Below are positions 11,668-22,958 of a stretch of 64,000 nucleotides of DNA, piece by piece. Under the pieces are notes generated by a model. That model made no database searches. It was not told where the DNA came from and was given only the letters and a program-made list of their open reading frames with translations. The translations under genes were made by a program, and so were the position numbers. Position 1 is the first letter of the stretch, and each line of letters begins with the position of its first letter. This DNA is from Actinernus sp. WN-2022 (Eukaryota > Cnidaria > Anthozoa > Actiniaria > Actinernidae), in contig JAOWCC010001751.1 of the NCBI GenBank assembly GCA_030867875.1, forward strand, positions 26,590,369 to 26,654,368, written 5' to 3'.

Positions 11668-11698
<31 letters not shown>
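11275..11698 (+). mobile_element. LINE 3' end with (TTA)n tail
   Basis: AT-rich 3' UTR-like sequence ending ATTAAATAAAGTG followed by a (TTA)n run at about 11668-11697. This is a common 3'-terminal layout of CR1/L2-like LINEs. Only the tail is recognised; no RT frame is preserved. Confidence 0.5.
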
Positions 11699-11941
11699 AA
11701 TACCCGGATGGACGCGGTCAGCGAACTAGATAAACCGGAATATTGTGCACGGGCTGCTCTCCACAGAGAGCCCGAGCGGAATACATAGTTCTAAGAGGGC
11801 AATAATACTAAAGTCGAATGCAAGACTACTGTAACTGATAAGGAAAATATATTATGCTTCCCTGAAATCTTTATACCAAGTTCAGTTGTGTAAGTCATGG
11901 AGGTCATAGTATTTAAAATCAGGTTTCGAAGGTAGTTCATA

Positions 11942-12360
11942 GAGGTAATCGGCTAAGGGGCCGACCATTTAACGTTTGAGGGGGGGGGGGGGGGGGGGGG
12001 GGGGTGGGTGTTTTTGAAAAAAAAAATCCTGCAAGCCAACGGTGTTTAAAAAAAATATCCTGCAAGCGGAAAAGCTTTGTTCTGGCTCCGCTTTTTTCGC
12101 AAAAAAAAACGCAAAAAAAAAAACGAGCACAGACAAGAACACCCATCCCCCCCCCCTCAAAAGTCAAATGGTCGGCCCCTAACGCTGTTGCCACCCAATT
12201 CAGATCATGTGATGTAAACAGATGCTACTCTGGGGAATTATTTCTTTTTCATTCTAATCATAATGCAGTCATGCCTATCTGAATAAACGTAATTTTCAAA
12301 AAGTCAATTCTCCAGAGTAATGTGTGTTTACATCACATGATCTGAATAATAGATTACCTC
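11942..12360. mobile_element. MITE (TA duplication), copy A, with nested insertion
   Basis: The ends GAGGTAATC and GATTACCTC are flanked by TA (11940-11941, 12361-12362). The body (after 12180) matches the intact 209-bp copy at 52145-52353 closely. A second element occupies 11957-12179. The right arm of this copy has lost part of its terminal repeat relative to the intact one. It interrupts a LINE 5' region. Confidence 0.8.
11957..12179. mobile_element. PIF/Harbinger-type MITE, TAA duplication
   Basis: Terminal inverted repeats GGGGCCGACCATTT. TAA lies on both sides (11954-11956 and 12180-12182), and the empty site survives in the related element at 52145-52353 as a single TAA. Inside are a long G-run (about 11980-12004), a C-run and A-runs. 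The apparent reading frames in it are homopolymer artefacts. Confidence 0.85.
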
Positions 12361-12900
12361 TATTATCTGGATTACAATCTAATTCTGGGGTTAGGTAATT
12401 ATGGTTAGACGATATTAGATTTAGTTTAGGGAGTACATCAGCATTTAAGTTTTCAATATTAGGAGATTTTGAACATGAACATGCAAAATTACTATTAAAT
12501 GTTAAATCAGAGATACTATCAATTCCTGAAAAAGGTAAGAAAGATATGCAATGCTGACAATTCCAAAATACATCAGAATGAAGTAGTTTGTGAATTTCAT
12601 TAGCCGTCAGGAGAGAACATTTCAAATGAATTTTGTTGAGACATATTACAAACAATACTGTTCTGCTGAGCTTTAACTTTTTTTCTACATAAAGTGCATT
12701 TTGATTTGAGAGAAATTTTGTGAACGGTTTGTTTGTCAGAAGTATATGATTGACTGTCTCAGGAGGATCTGAAGATTGTCTTGATATCTGTGGTTTGTCT
12801 ATATGTGTGCCATGTATTGAAACTAGTTGTGATTTATAAACGATCGAGAAAGGGAAATATGTATTTTAAGCATTTCATGCAATACCATGAATCAGCACAA
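12361..12900 (-). pseudogene. LINE 5' coding fragment with PHD-like zinc finger
   Basis: The minus strand carries a Cys/His pattern (CTLCRKKV, then HLKC, then W.CQHC followed by LPFSGID), typical of the zinc-finger segment before the endonuclease in cnidarian CR1/L2-like LINEs. One frameshift splits it. Just beyond the MITE at 11942-12360 the minus strand resumes with KYYDLHDL-like sequence (11880-11939), so the MITE split this LINE. Confidence 0.6.
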
Positions 12901-13391
12901 GAAGAAGCATTAATGCATGGTGTGTTCGATTGACCGTATTACGGAATTAGAATACACAGAATAGCCACTACAAATCGCTTATATCGGGATTTATAGTAAT
13001 TAATTATAGAATTAACGATATGAGGATGCTTGTGTGAACACAAACATTTTGGCATGTTTTCAGTAAATAAATTGAAAATAGGAGGCCTCTACGAACGTAT
13101 ATATTATTGGTGTGAACAGGACCTATTATAAACGACGTTTTATGCTCTGGTTACACGACAGGCATTCTGGGAACGGCATTCCAAACAGGTGGGCCAGTTT
13201 TCACAGTCTCATGCCGAACCCCTACATTTTCGGGCACGCGTAGTACTAACCGACACGTTTCCATTTACACGACAAAATTAAGGGATGCCGTGCCGATAAC
13301 ATTTGTTACGCGTACCTAAAATTTAGGAATGGCGTGCTCAAAATGCTTATCGTGTACATCGGGATTTAGATACAACTAATCGCATGGAGTA
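12901..13391. other. No gene recognised
   Basis: Non-coding sequence. Around 13150-13370 are GC-richer repeat-like words (for example GGCATTCTGGGAACGGCATTCC) that look like another dispersed element whose ends I could not define. Confidence 0.4.
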
Positions 13392-13671
13392 GAGCGGCTT
13401 TCAGTTGAGTGTTAGTAGTAAAACCAAACGCAAATTACCCACAGCCAGCCAATCATAGGAGCGCGGAGTAATCACAAATAACTCATAAATGGCTTCCCTG
13501 TGAACCAATGACAAACCAAACCAAAACCAATTTCAATGACAAACCAAACCAAAACCAATTTGCGTTTGGTTTTACCTTGGATTCTGATTGGTTGGTTTAC
13601 TTTCTCAGCCAATAGGAGAGCTTAGTAAACGCAAAACCAAAACACTTCCGACACTCAATTGAAATCCGCTC
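13392..13671. mobile_element. 280-bp MITE with TA duplication
   Basis: The ends GAGCGG(C/A)TTTCA(G/A)TTGAGTGT are inverted and flanked by TA (13390-13391, 13672-13673). Further in, AACCAAACGCAAATT is mirrored as AATTTGCGTTTGGTT. A ~28-bp word containing ACAAACCAAACCAAAACC occurs twice in tandem at about 13507-13562. Confidence 0.75.
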
Positions 13672-13954
13672 TAACTGCAGAATACTCTGCCGCTTAAGGG
13701 ATTATACTTCTCGCTGGCTGAGGTATGAAAGAAGCTAGAAGTCGTTTCTCGCACACGGACATAACTGGGGCGAGAACTGAAAGGCGGTAAAGATGGGTCA
13801 CATGACCAGTTGTGTTCGTTGCAGCCAATGTGCAACCCACGGTTTGTAGAGACCCACCCTCCCGCCCTTGGATAGCTATTTAAAGTGATGCATATATATC
13901 AGACGTTATACATGTAACACATAAACGTATCTGCGTTGGATTCATAGCTGTTGT

Positions 13955-14434
13955 TGTTGTAGACAATTTGTTATGATACGAACATTGACATTGTTTGTTA
14001 TATTAGTGGATTTAATATTTGATTAGTGACGTGATTTCTTAATGATAACGTAGCTCCAAGCAATCATATATGTAAGGATCGGATTACGGCGTCCACGCCA
14101 GATCACGAGATTAGTCAAGAGTCAAGCGATATAATAAGTACAGTCAAAGAAAAGCCACAAAACGTCGCAACCACCGGATATCCACCCTTCAGGTACACAA
14201 ACTTGATTTCTGATATATCATAGAACACTCTAGTATTGTAATTGCATTTAGTGAGTCAGTAATATGGCCTATTTTAGCGAGTTTCGAAATGTAAGCCTTG
14301 TGATTTCACAAATATGATTGGAATGCAATAATTAATGTAATGTTATGACCGAATTTCAGAACTTGTTCCAAATAAATTAAAAGAAAATCTCCGTGGCTGG
14401 TTCGCCCAAAGTCTCTCCCAAAGCGTCCGCACCA
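13955..14434 (+). repeat. 5' LTR of BEL/Pao element
   Basis: A 480-bp direct repeat of 19744-20229, beginning TGTTGTAGAC and ending CCGCACCA (TG..CA). GTTGT precedes it (13950-13954) and follows the 3' LTR (20230-20234), giving a 5-bp target duplication. The two LTRs differ by a few substitutions and a 4-bp indel, so the insertion is not brand new. Confidence 0.95.
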
Positions 14435-14504
14435 AACTTCTGAAGGATTAAGCATAGAAGCGCCGAATTATTAGTAGGCTACAGACATTTGCTTTACGCT
14501 TGTA

Positions 14505-15884
14505 ATGGGAGACAAAGGTGAAGCCTCGACATCCGAAGAGGTTGAAATGGAGGCAAAACTGAGAGGCCAGAGAAAGAATCTACGGAGCAAAATAACGCGC
14601 TCTATCAAGAGAATTAATGAGTCCATTGCGAAAGGAGAAACGAATACTAGAAGATTAGAGAAGGAATTAGAGGGTTTAAGGAAGGATTTCGATAGCGTTG
14701 GCGAAATTCACAGCGGTTTATATATGAATATGTCGGAGAGGGAGGTCACGAAATCCTAGATAAGTGGGAGAACGATCTGACAAACGACGTGTACGGCCTT
14801 GAAGAGAACGTCGAAGAGTATATACAGAATATTCCGAAACCAGGTAGTGATAACCAAACGCCAAACAACGAAAATATTATTGATAACGAAACAACTCCTA
14901 TTCAAGATTTGTCAACACCTCAGCAATCAAACCCGAACTTGTCAACACCTCAGCAATCACATCCCAGTTTAGAATCTCCAGAGAATATCCAACCGGAACC
15001 ATTTCCCTCCCAAAACACCTATCCAGGATCCGTCTCCTTTAGCCCAGCTTTCGATGTTTGGATAGACCAGCTAAAGGAATTCGAGGAAACGAAAATAAAC
15101 CCAACAGCCACAGCCGAATTGTCTATTGGCGATGCACTTAATAAATTAGAAGCTGGGAAAGACATTCCAAGCGTGACATTGACGAAGTTTGACGGCAATC
15201 CTTTGGAAAACGCTTAAAAATCTATTTGGACAGCCTAGCGTAATAGCGCGCGCACTTGTCAATAGCGTTACCAAGGGAGATCGGATCGGTAAAAATGACA
15301 GGCGGAGGCTTCGCGAGTTCTCTATCGACCTCATCAACTGCACGGCGACGATGAAAAGGATCGGCTATTCCGCCGATATCAACGTAAACGACAACTTGAG
15401 CAATATAATCATGCGTCTACCGGATCATCTGGTCGACAGATGGCGGCTTGTTGTGACAGATATCAGAGAGAAGGGACAAGTACCAACCATTATCCACATC
15501 TGCGACTTCGTAAGGAAACGAGTGAAAGCGGAATTTGACCTGGATTTTGGCGACATCAATAGAAGCCAAAGGATCACAAGCCAGGGAGGTATATTTTCTG
15601 CACAGCCCGACCAAACTAGGCCTCCCTTGACGTGCTTTGTGTGTGAAGAAGAAAACCACATGGTTCCCAAATGTCCTAAAGTAGCCCAAGCAACCGTCCT
15701 TGAGAGATTAGACTTGTTCAAGAAGGCGAGGCTTTGTTACGCGTGTCTTAACCGAGGCCATTCAATAAGGGACTGCAGATCGAGGAAGAAGTCCGAGAAA
15801 GGCGACTGTCCATACTCCCATCATCCCCTCCTCCATGCTGATCCACCCCGCCTGCATCGGCTAGCGACCTGGCGTCGATCCTAG
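14505..15884 (+). pseudogene. BEL/Pao gag, split over three frames
   Basis: The reading frame starts at the ATG at 14505. The first piece (to 14759) is a charged coiled coil rich in Lys/Glu/Arg. A stop ends it, and the coding signal moves to another frame (about 14760-15217) with a Pro/Gln/Ser-rich linker. It returns to the first frame (15189-15884) with a capsid-like helical stretch and two zinc knuckles of the C-x2-C-x4-H-x4-C type (CFVCEEENHMVPKC and CYACLNRGHSIRDC). Such knuckles bind RNA during particle assembly. Two frame changes make this copy defective. Confidence 0.85.
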
Positions 15885-15895
15885 ACCGGAGCAGC

Positions 15896-16267
15896 ATGAT
15901 GCCGGTAGTTAGGGTACGGTTCAGGGCACCGAACGGGCGGATTCGCGACGGTAACGTTTTGATAGACAGCGGCGCGGGAACGACAGTCATACGGACGGAT
16001 TTTGCTAGGCAACGTGGGCTGCAGGGCAGGAAAGAACGAATAGATCTCGCAGTTGTTGGAGGCGAGAGAGTTGAACAATCCGAGAGTAGAAGAGTCCAAT
16101 TCTGGGTGACCCCGATGAATGGAAGCGAAGAGTTCAAGATTGAGGCGCACGAGATTAACAAGACCAATGGCTCGACTCGTTACCTTATCTCCGTGACGTT
16201 GAATATCACACACCGCAGGCCCTATCGATTTCATTCTTGGAGTCCATTACAGTCACCTGCACGCTGA
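15896..16267 (+). pseudogene. BEL/Pao aspartic protease region
   Basis: Follows gag in a different frame. A hydrophobic strand leads into a DSGAGTTVI active-site motif, as in retroelement aspartic proteases that mature the polyprotein. The frame ends in unrelated sequence before the RT frame opens at 16302, so a frame change separates protease from RT. Confidence 0.8.
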
Positions 16268-16301
16268 GGAGGAAACGCGCTAGGGCAAGCCGTTCGAGCC
16301 C

Positions 16302-18257
16302 GTGGCCAGGAAAACCAAGCTCGGATGGTACGTGATCGGATCGGACCATGGGCGGGGAACATCGGCACTCTGTTCCATCAACTTTGTGCAGCGAATCGAC
16401 ATGGAAAAGTTTTACGAATTCGAGACACTCGGCGTTCAAGCAGCCGACTGCTCCTGTCCTAAGACATCGATGTCGCCGGATGACACGCGGGCGATGGAAC
16501 TAATGGAGAAATCTTGCAAGCGACAAGATGACCGTTACATGATCGGGCTTCCATGGAAGAAAGACAAGGCTTCTCTACCCGACAACCGTCCAGCAGCCGA
16601 GAATCGATTGCGATCGCTAGAGAAGAGTCTCCTCAAAGACGAGAAAAGGAGCGCGATGTACGACAACGCCATTATGCAGTATCAAAACAACGGATGGGCG
16701 CGGCACTTAACGGAAGAAGAATTTAAGAAAGACACCAAGCCAGTCTACTATTTACCACACCACGGGATCTACAGGCCAGATAAGAAGAGCACCCCCCTGA
16801 CAATAGTGTTCGATCCAGCAAGTCCGTATCAAGGAGTGTCCCTGAATTCCTGTCTACACAAGGGTCCTGGTCTCATTGGCAACCTGTTAGGCGTCCTGTT
16901 ACGCTTTCGAGAAGAACCGATCGCCTGTGTGGGAGATATACCTAAGATGTTTTTACATATACTCCTCCCCGAAGACGATACACACGTCCATCAATTTCTC
17001 TGGAGGAACCTAGATGTGTCCCAACCGCCAACCGTCTACGCCCTACAGAGGGTTACCGTCGGCGATAAGCCGTCTCCTGACATGGCGAGCTTTGTAATGC
17101 TGAGGATGGCAGAAGAAAACCGAGAAGATAATCCGCACGCGGCTACAGTTCTTCAGCGAAACAGATACATGGATGATCTAATTTTCTCGTGTTCAAGTAC
17201 CGAGTTAGCAGCCCAGAGCATCAACGAACTAGACAAAGTACTCGCAACAGGGTCCTTTAAGATTAAAGAATGGATATGCTCAGAAGAAGATGTGCGCAAC
17301 AAGCTATCACCTACACCCGATGAGCACGAGACTGACGAGGAACAGACTTCAGGGACGCCCACCGTCAATCTAGATGGCGGGGAAGATATGAAGACACTCG
17401 GGGTGGGATGGAATCCACGAACCGACGCAATCGGTTTCGCCTCGAAGGAAGTAAAGCTACAGCAATTCACGAAAAGATCAGTTCTGTCCAGTATTTCAAG
17501 ACTATACGACCCCCTTGGCCTAGCGTCCCCTGTCACCATCAAGGCGAGAATCGCTCTTCAAGGCATCTGGAAAGCCAAGCAGTTTGACTGGGACGACCCC
17601 CTTCCCGCCAAAGCAAGCGCCACGTGGCTGAAGCTCCTTGAGGAGATCCAAAGTCTTAAGGGTGTTCAGTTCCCGAGGTGCCTCAAGCCACGTAACGCAT
17701 CAGGTTTACCAGAGCTGCATGTCTTTGCAGACGCAAGCGGAGCAGCGTATGGCGCGGTCGCTTATCTCTTGTGGCCGACGGCACAAGTTCCAGAGGTCCA
17801 TGTGGTAGCAGCGAAAGCCAGGGTAGCGCCAATATGCCAGACGACGATTACCAGACTGGAGCTGATGGCCGTCCTGATCGCATCGAGACTTGCGCAAACC
17901 ATCGTTAACGAGTTCAAGACGAAGCCAGCGAGCGTCACTTTGTGGTCAGACTCCACAATAGTCCTCAACTGGTTGAGATCCCAGTCCGCTACATTCAAGC
18001 CCTTCGTTGGCGTTCGTGTCGCCGAAATCCAATCGACTTGGGATCCAAGCTGCTGGAGACACCTACCGACTGATCAGAACCCAGCGGATGACTTGAGTCG
18101 AGGAATATCAGTTGAAGAGCTGACCACGGGGCGTTGGATGAATGGTCCACTTTTCCTCAAAGAGTCCAAGGTAGATTGGCCGATCGAGAAGGTCGCGAAG
18201 GTATCCCAAGAAGAAGCCGAAGACCCCGAGATCAAGAAGAAGCCAGTTAGCTCCTAG
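16302..18257 (+). CDS. BEL/Pao reverse transcriptase-RNase H
   Basis: An open frame of 651 codons. It begins with the BEL-type KLGWYVIGSD pre-RT motif and then PWKKDKASLPDN. The RT palm follows, with the YMDD box at 17166-17177. The tether and RNase H come next: LHVFADASGAAYGAVAYL, a TRLELMA helix, a LWSDSTIVLNWL motif and NPADDLSRG near the end. RT copies the element RNA to DNA and RNase H removes the template. This is the best preserved part of the element. It stops before the integrase, where a frame change follows, so no complete Pol can be made. Confidence 0.95.
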   Translation: MARKTKLGWYVIGSDHGRGTSALCSINFVQRIDMEKFYEFETLGVQAADCSCPKTSMSPDDTRAMELMEKSCKRQDDRYMIGLPWKKDKASLPDNRPAAENRLRSLEKSLLKDEKRSAMYDNAIMQYQNNGWARHLTEEEFKKDTKPVYYLPHHGIYRPDKKSTPLTIVFDPASPYQGVSLNSCLHKGPGLIGNLLGVLLRFREEPIACVGDIPKMFLHILLPEDDTHVHQFLWRNLDVSQPPTVYALQRVTVGDKPSPDMASFVMLRMAEENREDNPHAATVLQRNRYMDDLIFSCSSTELAAQSINELDKVLATGSFKIKEWICSEEDVRNKLSPTPDEHETDEEQTSGTPTVNLDGGEDMKTLGVGWNPRTDAIGFASKEVKLQQFTKRSVLSSISRLYDPLGLASPVTIKARIALQGIWKAKQFDWDDPLPAKASATWLKLLEEIQSLKGVQFPRCLKPRNASGLPELHVFADASGAAYGAVAYLLWPTAQVPEVHVVAAKARVAPICQTTITRLELMAVLIASRLAQTIVNEFKTKPASVTLWSDSTIVLNWLRSQSATFKPFVGVRVAEIQSTWDPSCWRHLPTDQNPADDLSRGISVEELTTGRWMNGPLFLKESKVDWPIEKVAKVSQEEAEDPEIKKKPVSS

Positions 18258-18333
18258 ATCCATCAGCTTTCTCAAGCTGGGGAAAATTGACGAGAGTTAC
18301 AGCATTCTGCTTGCGATTCGTTAACAACCTGAA

Positions 18334-19690
18334 GTGTCATCTCAAGGATCCAGCAGAAATCAAGAAAGGTCCCTTACAATTCAACCAGGTCAAGTAGTAG
18401 CCGCAGAAGAATACTGGGTTCGAGAGTCTCAACGTGATCTCAAGATTGCAGATTACCCAAACTTGTCACCCTTTGCCGATCAAGATGGCATCATCAGAGT
18501 AGGCAGTAGATTAAACAGGTCTCAGTTACCCTACGATCAAGTACATCCCGCTCTTCTCCCTCCAATGAGCCACATCTCCTTACTCATAATGAGATCAGCA
18601 CACAAGAAAGTCAACCACGCCGGACGAGAGAGAACCCTCTGTGAGTCAAGGGCGAAATATTGGATACCTCGAGGGAGAAACCTGGCCAAGACATTGACAC
18701 GAAATTGCACCAATTGCCGAAAGCTACGCCAGCCACAGCATGTCACACTTATGGCGGATCTGCCATCAGAGAGACTGAAGTTGATGTCTCCGCCTTTCAC
18801 AGAAACCGGAGTCGGCGTCTTCGGGCCATTTAACCTAAAGTACGGAAGGAATAAGACTACCAAAGCGTGGGGTTGTGTGTTCACATGCGCAACCACCAGA
18901 GCCATTCACCTTAAATAGTCGAAAGATCCTCGAGTGAAGCCTTTCTGCAAGCATTACGACGCTTTGCCGCAAACAACGGATGGCCGGACACGATCATCTC
19001 AGACAACGGTGGTTCGTTTGTCGGAGCCGAAGTAGAGCTGCGAAAGCTTGTCGAAGCCGGTAAAAGACATCTACAGGATTTTGCTATGCTACACCAGATC
19101 AGATGGATCTTCAATACCCCGTTGAGCCCTCATCAAGGTAGTTTATACGTATACGAGAGCATGGTAAAGCAGGCGAAGCGCGGGCAGCGCGTTGCAATAG
19201 GAAATCAAACAATGTCGTGGAACGAGATGGTGACGGTGTTCGCAGAAGTAAAGTCCGTCATAAACAGTCGCCCCATCAGCTACATGTCTGACGACCCCAA
19301 TGACCCAAGACTCCTAACCATATCCTCTTAGGTAGAGCTTCTGCAGATGTACCTCACGGTCCATATGAAGATATGAAGAACCCAAGGAAGCGCTTCCAGT
19401 TTGTCGAGACGTTGGTCAACAATTTCTGGCGACGGTTTATACGAGAGTACGTGCCAACTCAGATCAGTCGAGGTCGTGCGAAGTGGCAGAGAGAAGGCCG
19501 CCAAATGCAAATTGGAGATGTCGTGCTATTAGTGGATTACAACGCGCGGAGAGGCAAGTGGGATTTGGGACGGGTGATGGCGACTTACCCCGGACCCGAC
19601 GGTATTGTACGAAACGTCAGCGTCAAGGCCAAGTCAGGCGAATATCAGCGTTCAGTCCAAAGGTGCTGCGTCATCAGCGAGGAGGAGTGA
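18334..19690 (+). pseudogene. BEL/Pao integrase, broken
   Basis: Three consecutive frames. 18334-18918 holds the zinc-binding N-terminal part (His/His..CTNCRK) and the start of the catalytic core, but the usual first catalytic Asp position before FGPF is Gly. A stop at 18916-18918 follows. The next stretch holds ISDNGGSFVGAEVEL, which keeps the second Asp, and the later core to 19331. 19373-19690 is the C-terminal domain with a QIGDVVLL strand. The stops and the altered active-site residue mean this integrase is dead. Confidence 0.85.
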
Positions 19691-19743
19691 GCAACCCACG
19701 AAGTGCACGTGCGCAGCGCCGAAGTTGGCGGCCCCGGAGGGTT

Positions 19744-20229
19744 TGTTGTGGACAATTTGTTATGATACGAACATTGACATTGTTTGTTATATTAGTGGAT
19801 TTAATATTTGATTAGTGACGTGATTTCTTAATGCATGATAACGTAGCTCCAAGTTAATAATATATGTAAGGATCGGATGACGGCGTCCACGCCAGATCAC
19901 GAGATTAGTCAAGAGTCAAGCGATATAATAAGTACAGGGCAAAGAAAAGCCACAAAACGTCACAACCACCGGAGATCCACCCTTCAGGTACACAAACTTG
20001 TTTTCTAATATATCATAGAACACTCTAGTATTGTAATTGCATTTAGTGAGTCAGTAATATGGCCTATTTTAGCGAGTTTCGAAATGTAAGCCTTGTAATT
20101 TCACAAATATGATTGGAATGCAATAATTAATGTAATGTTATGACCGAATTTCAGAACTTATTCCAAATAAATTAAAAGAAAATCCCCGTGGCTGGTTCGC
20201 CCAAAGTCTCTCCCAAAGTGTCCGCACCA
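19744..20229 (+). repeat. 3' LTR of BEL/Pao element
   Basis: A 486-bp repeat of 13955-14434, beginning TGTTGTGGAC and ending CCGCACCA. It is followed by GTTGT (20230-20234), the 5-bp target duplication. Confidence 0.95.
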
Positions 20230-20234
20230 GTTGT

Positions 20235-21032
20235 TATACTATAACAATATGTACATGCACATTTGAAGTGTGAGAAATAAACCAAGGGTTGCGTTGTGAC
20301 TTGCGTCCACTATCCAGAATAGTAATATATTCTCACCGAGAGTATCCGCAAACAATGCCAAGGGTGATACTAAGATATGGGAGAGATCAGCCCGAGGCGG
20401 TTGAGAGCGGGTAGCTCCCAGTGAGAGTAAATTAAAGAGGTTCATCGCTGCGGGGAGGGAGGCGGGGCGTAGCAGCGGACATGCGTGTCTAGTTGACAAG
20501 ACTAAAGAAGACTTACTGAACAAGGCGAGGCTCTATATACACGGAAAATGTCATCTGGTTGCATAACACATTCCTACGGACCGAATTCCGCATGCCCGGT
20601 TTATGTAATAAGTATTAATATGGCCATTGTGTGCGGAGCTCCCGGTGAGAATGTACTTATTAATGATTCATTTTCCATTGTTTCCATATAAAGCTTAAAG
20701 TGCCTATGAAGTGAAAACTCGACCCCATTTTTATTTTTTTTTATATAATTTTACTCTTCTCTTAGTAGTCATTTTGTGCAATTAAAAACAAAATTGGAGC
20801 GCGCGAACATAATTTTTTTTGTCGTGTCAAGTGAGGCATAATAGGCTATTATCGCAGTTCTGCCATCTTGGTTTTGGCCCCGGTAGCCTCGCACTGGTGG
20901 GTTTCAGAACGAGTTTACCGGACGAAAACAAATGTTTTTATTCTCCTGGGACTCAACATGGCCGCCGCGTGATAAGAGCCATTGTCAAAATCGTGCGACA
21001 ATTTTTATGCCGTTAATGATATAAGCTAATTA
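20235..21032. other. No gene; TTAA-type element end near 20697
   Basis: Non-coding sequence. At about 20697 TTAAAGTGCCTATGAAGTGAAA resembles the left end of the TTAA elements at 21919 and 46850. A matching right end was not located, so it may be truncated. Confidence 0.4.
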
Positions 21033-21234
21033 CATGCGTGACGTCAGTTGGTTTGCACATTTATATTCACCAAAGTAAAAATATGGCCCATGGCAAGGCT
21101 TCTTTGAGAAAAAATTATGACAGATGGCAAGGCCCCTTAAGTTAGAATGAGAATCAGACAAAAAAAACGCACTGTATTTTGTATTATTTACGAAGACGCA
21201 TACAGATGTGCAAACCAATTAACGTCACGCATGC
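21033..21234. mobile_element. ~200-bp MITE
   Basis: 28-bp inverted ends, CATGCGTGACGT(C/T)A(G/A)TTGG and onward to GCACAT, differ at two positions. No coding capacity. The flanking duplication is unclear. Confidence 0.6.
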
Positions 21235-21779
21235 GATTAGTGCGAATTCCTGAATCGAAAGGGTGCAAGTAGCTCGGTGAATCGACCTGCTTTAGATCAC
21301 AATTTGTATTATTAAATAAAAATTAGTGTTTTACTCACAAAACATTGCGTACTTATAAACTAATATTCTTTTAGTTAGCATTACAATACGGACCGAGCCA
21401 ACGAGTTTAATAAGATATGTATTATATGGCTCAAAAGTAAACCAGCTTTGTTTTGATATTTCTTCACGTGCGAGTTTTAACGATCGAGTTGTTACTACTA
21501 GCTATACGTGGCTTTATAATAAAATAATGTATTTTATCAGGTAACTTTGGTCAGTATACTGACGGTCCATAACTTTCCGTACGGACAATAAACTGAACAA
21601 ATTACCTAGTCATACATAATAAAATTTTGTTTAACCACGTTACGCCTAGAAGTAATCGAACTTGTTAAAACGCGTACGTGAAGAAATATATCGGTGATAC
21701 ATGAAGGGATTATATAACCTGATAAATAACTGTCCTAGATGAATAAACAACGAGTTTGGAATACCAATTATCCAACGTG

Positions 21780-21914
21780 TCCCCCAAGACGAGTTAATAG
21801 AGGTTGGACTGACCTGTGTTGTCCTAGTGTCTCACATGAGTAAACATTAAAGTTGGTCTACCTGTGTTATCCTAGTGTAAACAGTGGTTGGACTACCTGT
21901 GCTGTCCTATCTGG
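21780..21914. repeat. Degenerate minisatellite, left part
   Basis: Irregular repeats built around GGTTGGACTACCTGTG and TGTCCTAGNTGAGTAA. The array resumes at 22959 after a TTAA element that inserted into it. Confidence 0.7.
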
Positions 21915-21918
21915 TTAA

Positions 21919-22954
21919 AGTGCATATGAAGCGAAAATTAAGTTGAGCTAAAGTTAAAATGTTTTCGAAATGAGGAATAATGACATTTTCCGTTCGTTTG
22001 CACAGTCTACGAGACGAATCACAAAATGAAGAATATCTCTACATATATTGGATAAAAACAGGAGCCTATTACCAGGAGCGTACCTATGTGATGGGTAGCA
22101 CCGTAGATGATGTGGCCATTTATAGATATCCGATTCCCGCGAAATAAAATGGTTGTCATGGTTGCTTGCGCTGCGGACAATGCGCGCTCCCCTGCATAGG
22201 AAAATAGTTGCGTGAATGCATAATGAAAAGTGACGTTTCGTGGTGTGATTGGTTTAGTACAGGTATCCTTAGTCTACTTTCGCGGGAAACACAAAGCTAA
22301 AAATAGCTACATCATCTGTTCTGCTATTGGACAGACCTAATCTGGGAGATGCACGCTCCTGGTAATGACCTAATATGGAGATGCACGCTCCTGGTAATGA
22401 CCTAATATGGAGATGCACGCTCCTGGTAATGGGCATGTGGTACTATGGAAAATACACATCATTGTGCAAATTATGTTGCCATGGAAACACTCTGGCCCCA
22501 GGCTTCCACTACAAATAACACAAACTTCCCTAATTTCTCCTTTGTAAAACACATTTTTTTGGTGTGGGTCCAAAATAAGATTTGGAACAATGTAGGCATT
22601 GTATGCGAGTAGTTTAAGCAACTTATTTTGTGTAACAAGGAAAGAAATTGGAATTTTATGTTCAAGGTGAAAGGTGCGTGGGGCCATGTGTACCTGATGT
22701 CTACTTTCCATGGTGTCATACATGTGCAAAGTTTCATTATTTTTTATGCAATATTTGCAGAGATATTCTTCATTTTGTGATTTGTCTCCAGGCTGTGCAA
22801 ACAATATGACGTCATAGGTCAATTCATTTGCATATTACAAAAACATGAATACCTCTGAAACGAGATGAGATGTTGACAAACGGAAAATGTCATTATTCCT
22901 CATTTCGAAAGCATTTTAACATTAGATCAACTTAATTTTCGCTTCATATGCACT
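21919..22954. mobile_element. TTAA-flanked non-autonomous DNA element
   Basis: TTAA lies on both sides (21915-21918, 22955-22958). Inverted ends of about 80 bp begin AGTGCATATGAAGCGAAAAT. Inside, a 32-bp word with GAGATGCACGCTCCTGGTAATG is repeated three times (about 22336-22430), and its inverse appears near 22075. A 150-codon minus frame (22370-22822) has no recognisable domain. TTAA duplication occurs in piggyBac and Kolobok families; which one is not shown. Confidence 0.8.
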
Positions 22955-22958
22955 TTAA

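Larger units (their letters stand above)
13955..20229 (+). mobile_element. BEL/Pao LTR retrotransposon, full length but frame-broken
   Basis: A 6.3-kb element with LTRs, then gag, aspartic protease, RT, RNase H and integrase in BEL/Pao order. Several frame changes and stops make it non-autonomous. A purine/GC tract just before the 3' LTR (about 19729-19742) is the likely polypurine tract. No envelope gene is present between integrase and the 3' LTR. Confidence 0.95.

Noticed and set aside
11937..12282. Proline- or lysine-rich frames on both strands
   Set aside because: They arise from G, C and A homopolymers in the nested MITE.
13955..20229. Provirus with an envelope gene
   Set aside because: After the integrase there is only a short non-coding stretch before the 3' LTR; domain order is BEL/Pao without env.
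22370..22822. A 150-codon minus-strand gene in the TTAA element
   Set aside because: No recognisable domain, overlaps internal direct repeats and the terminal repeat; likely chance.
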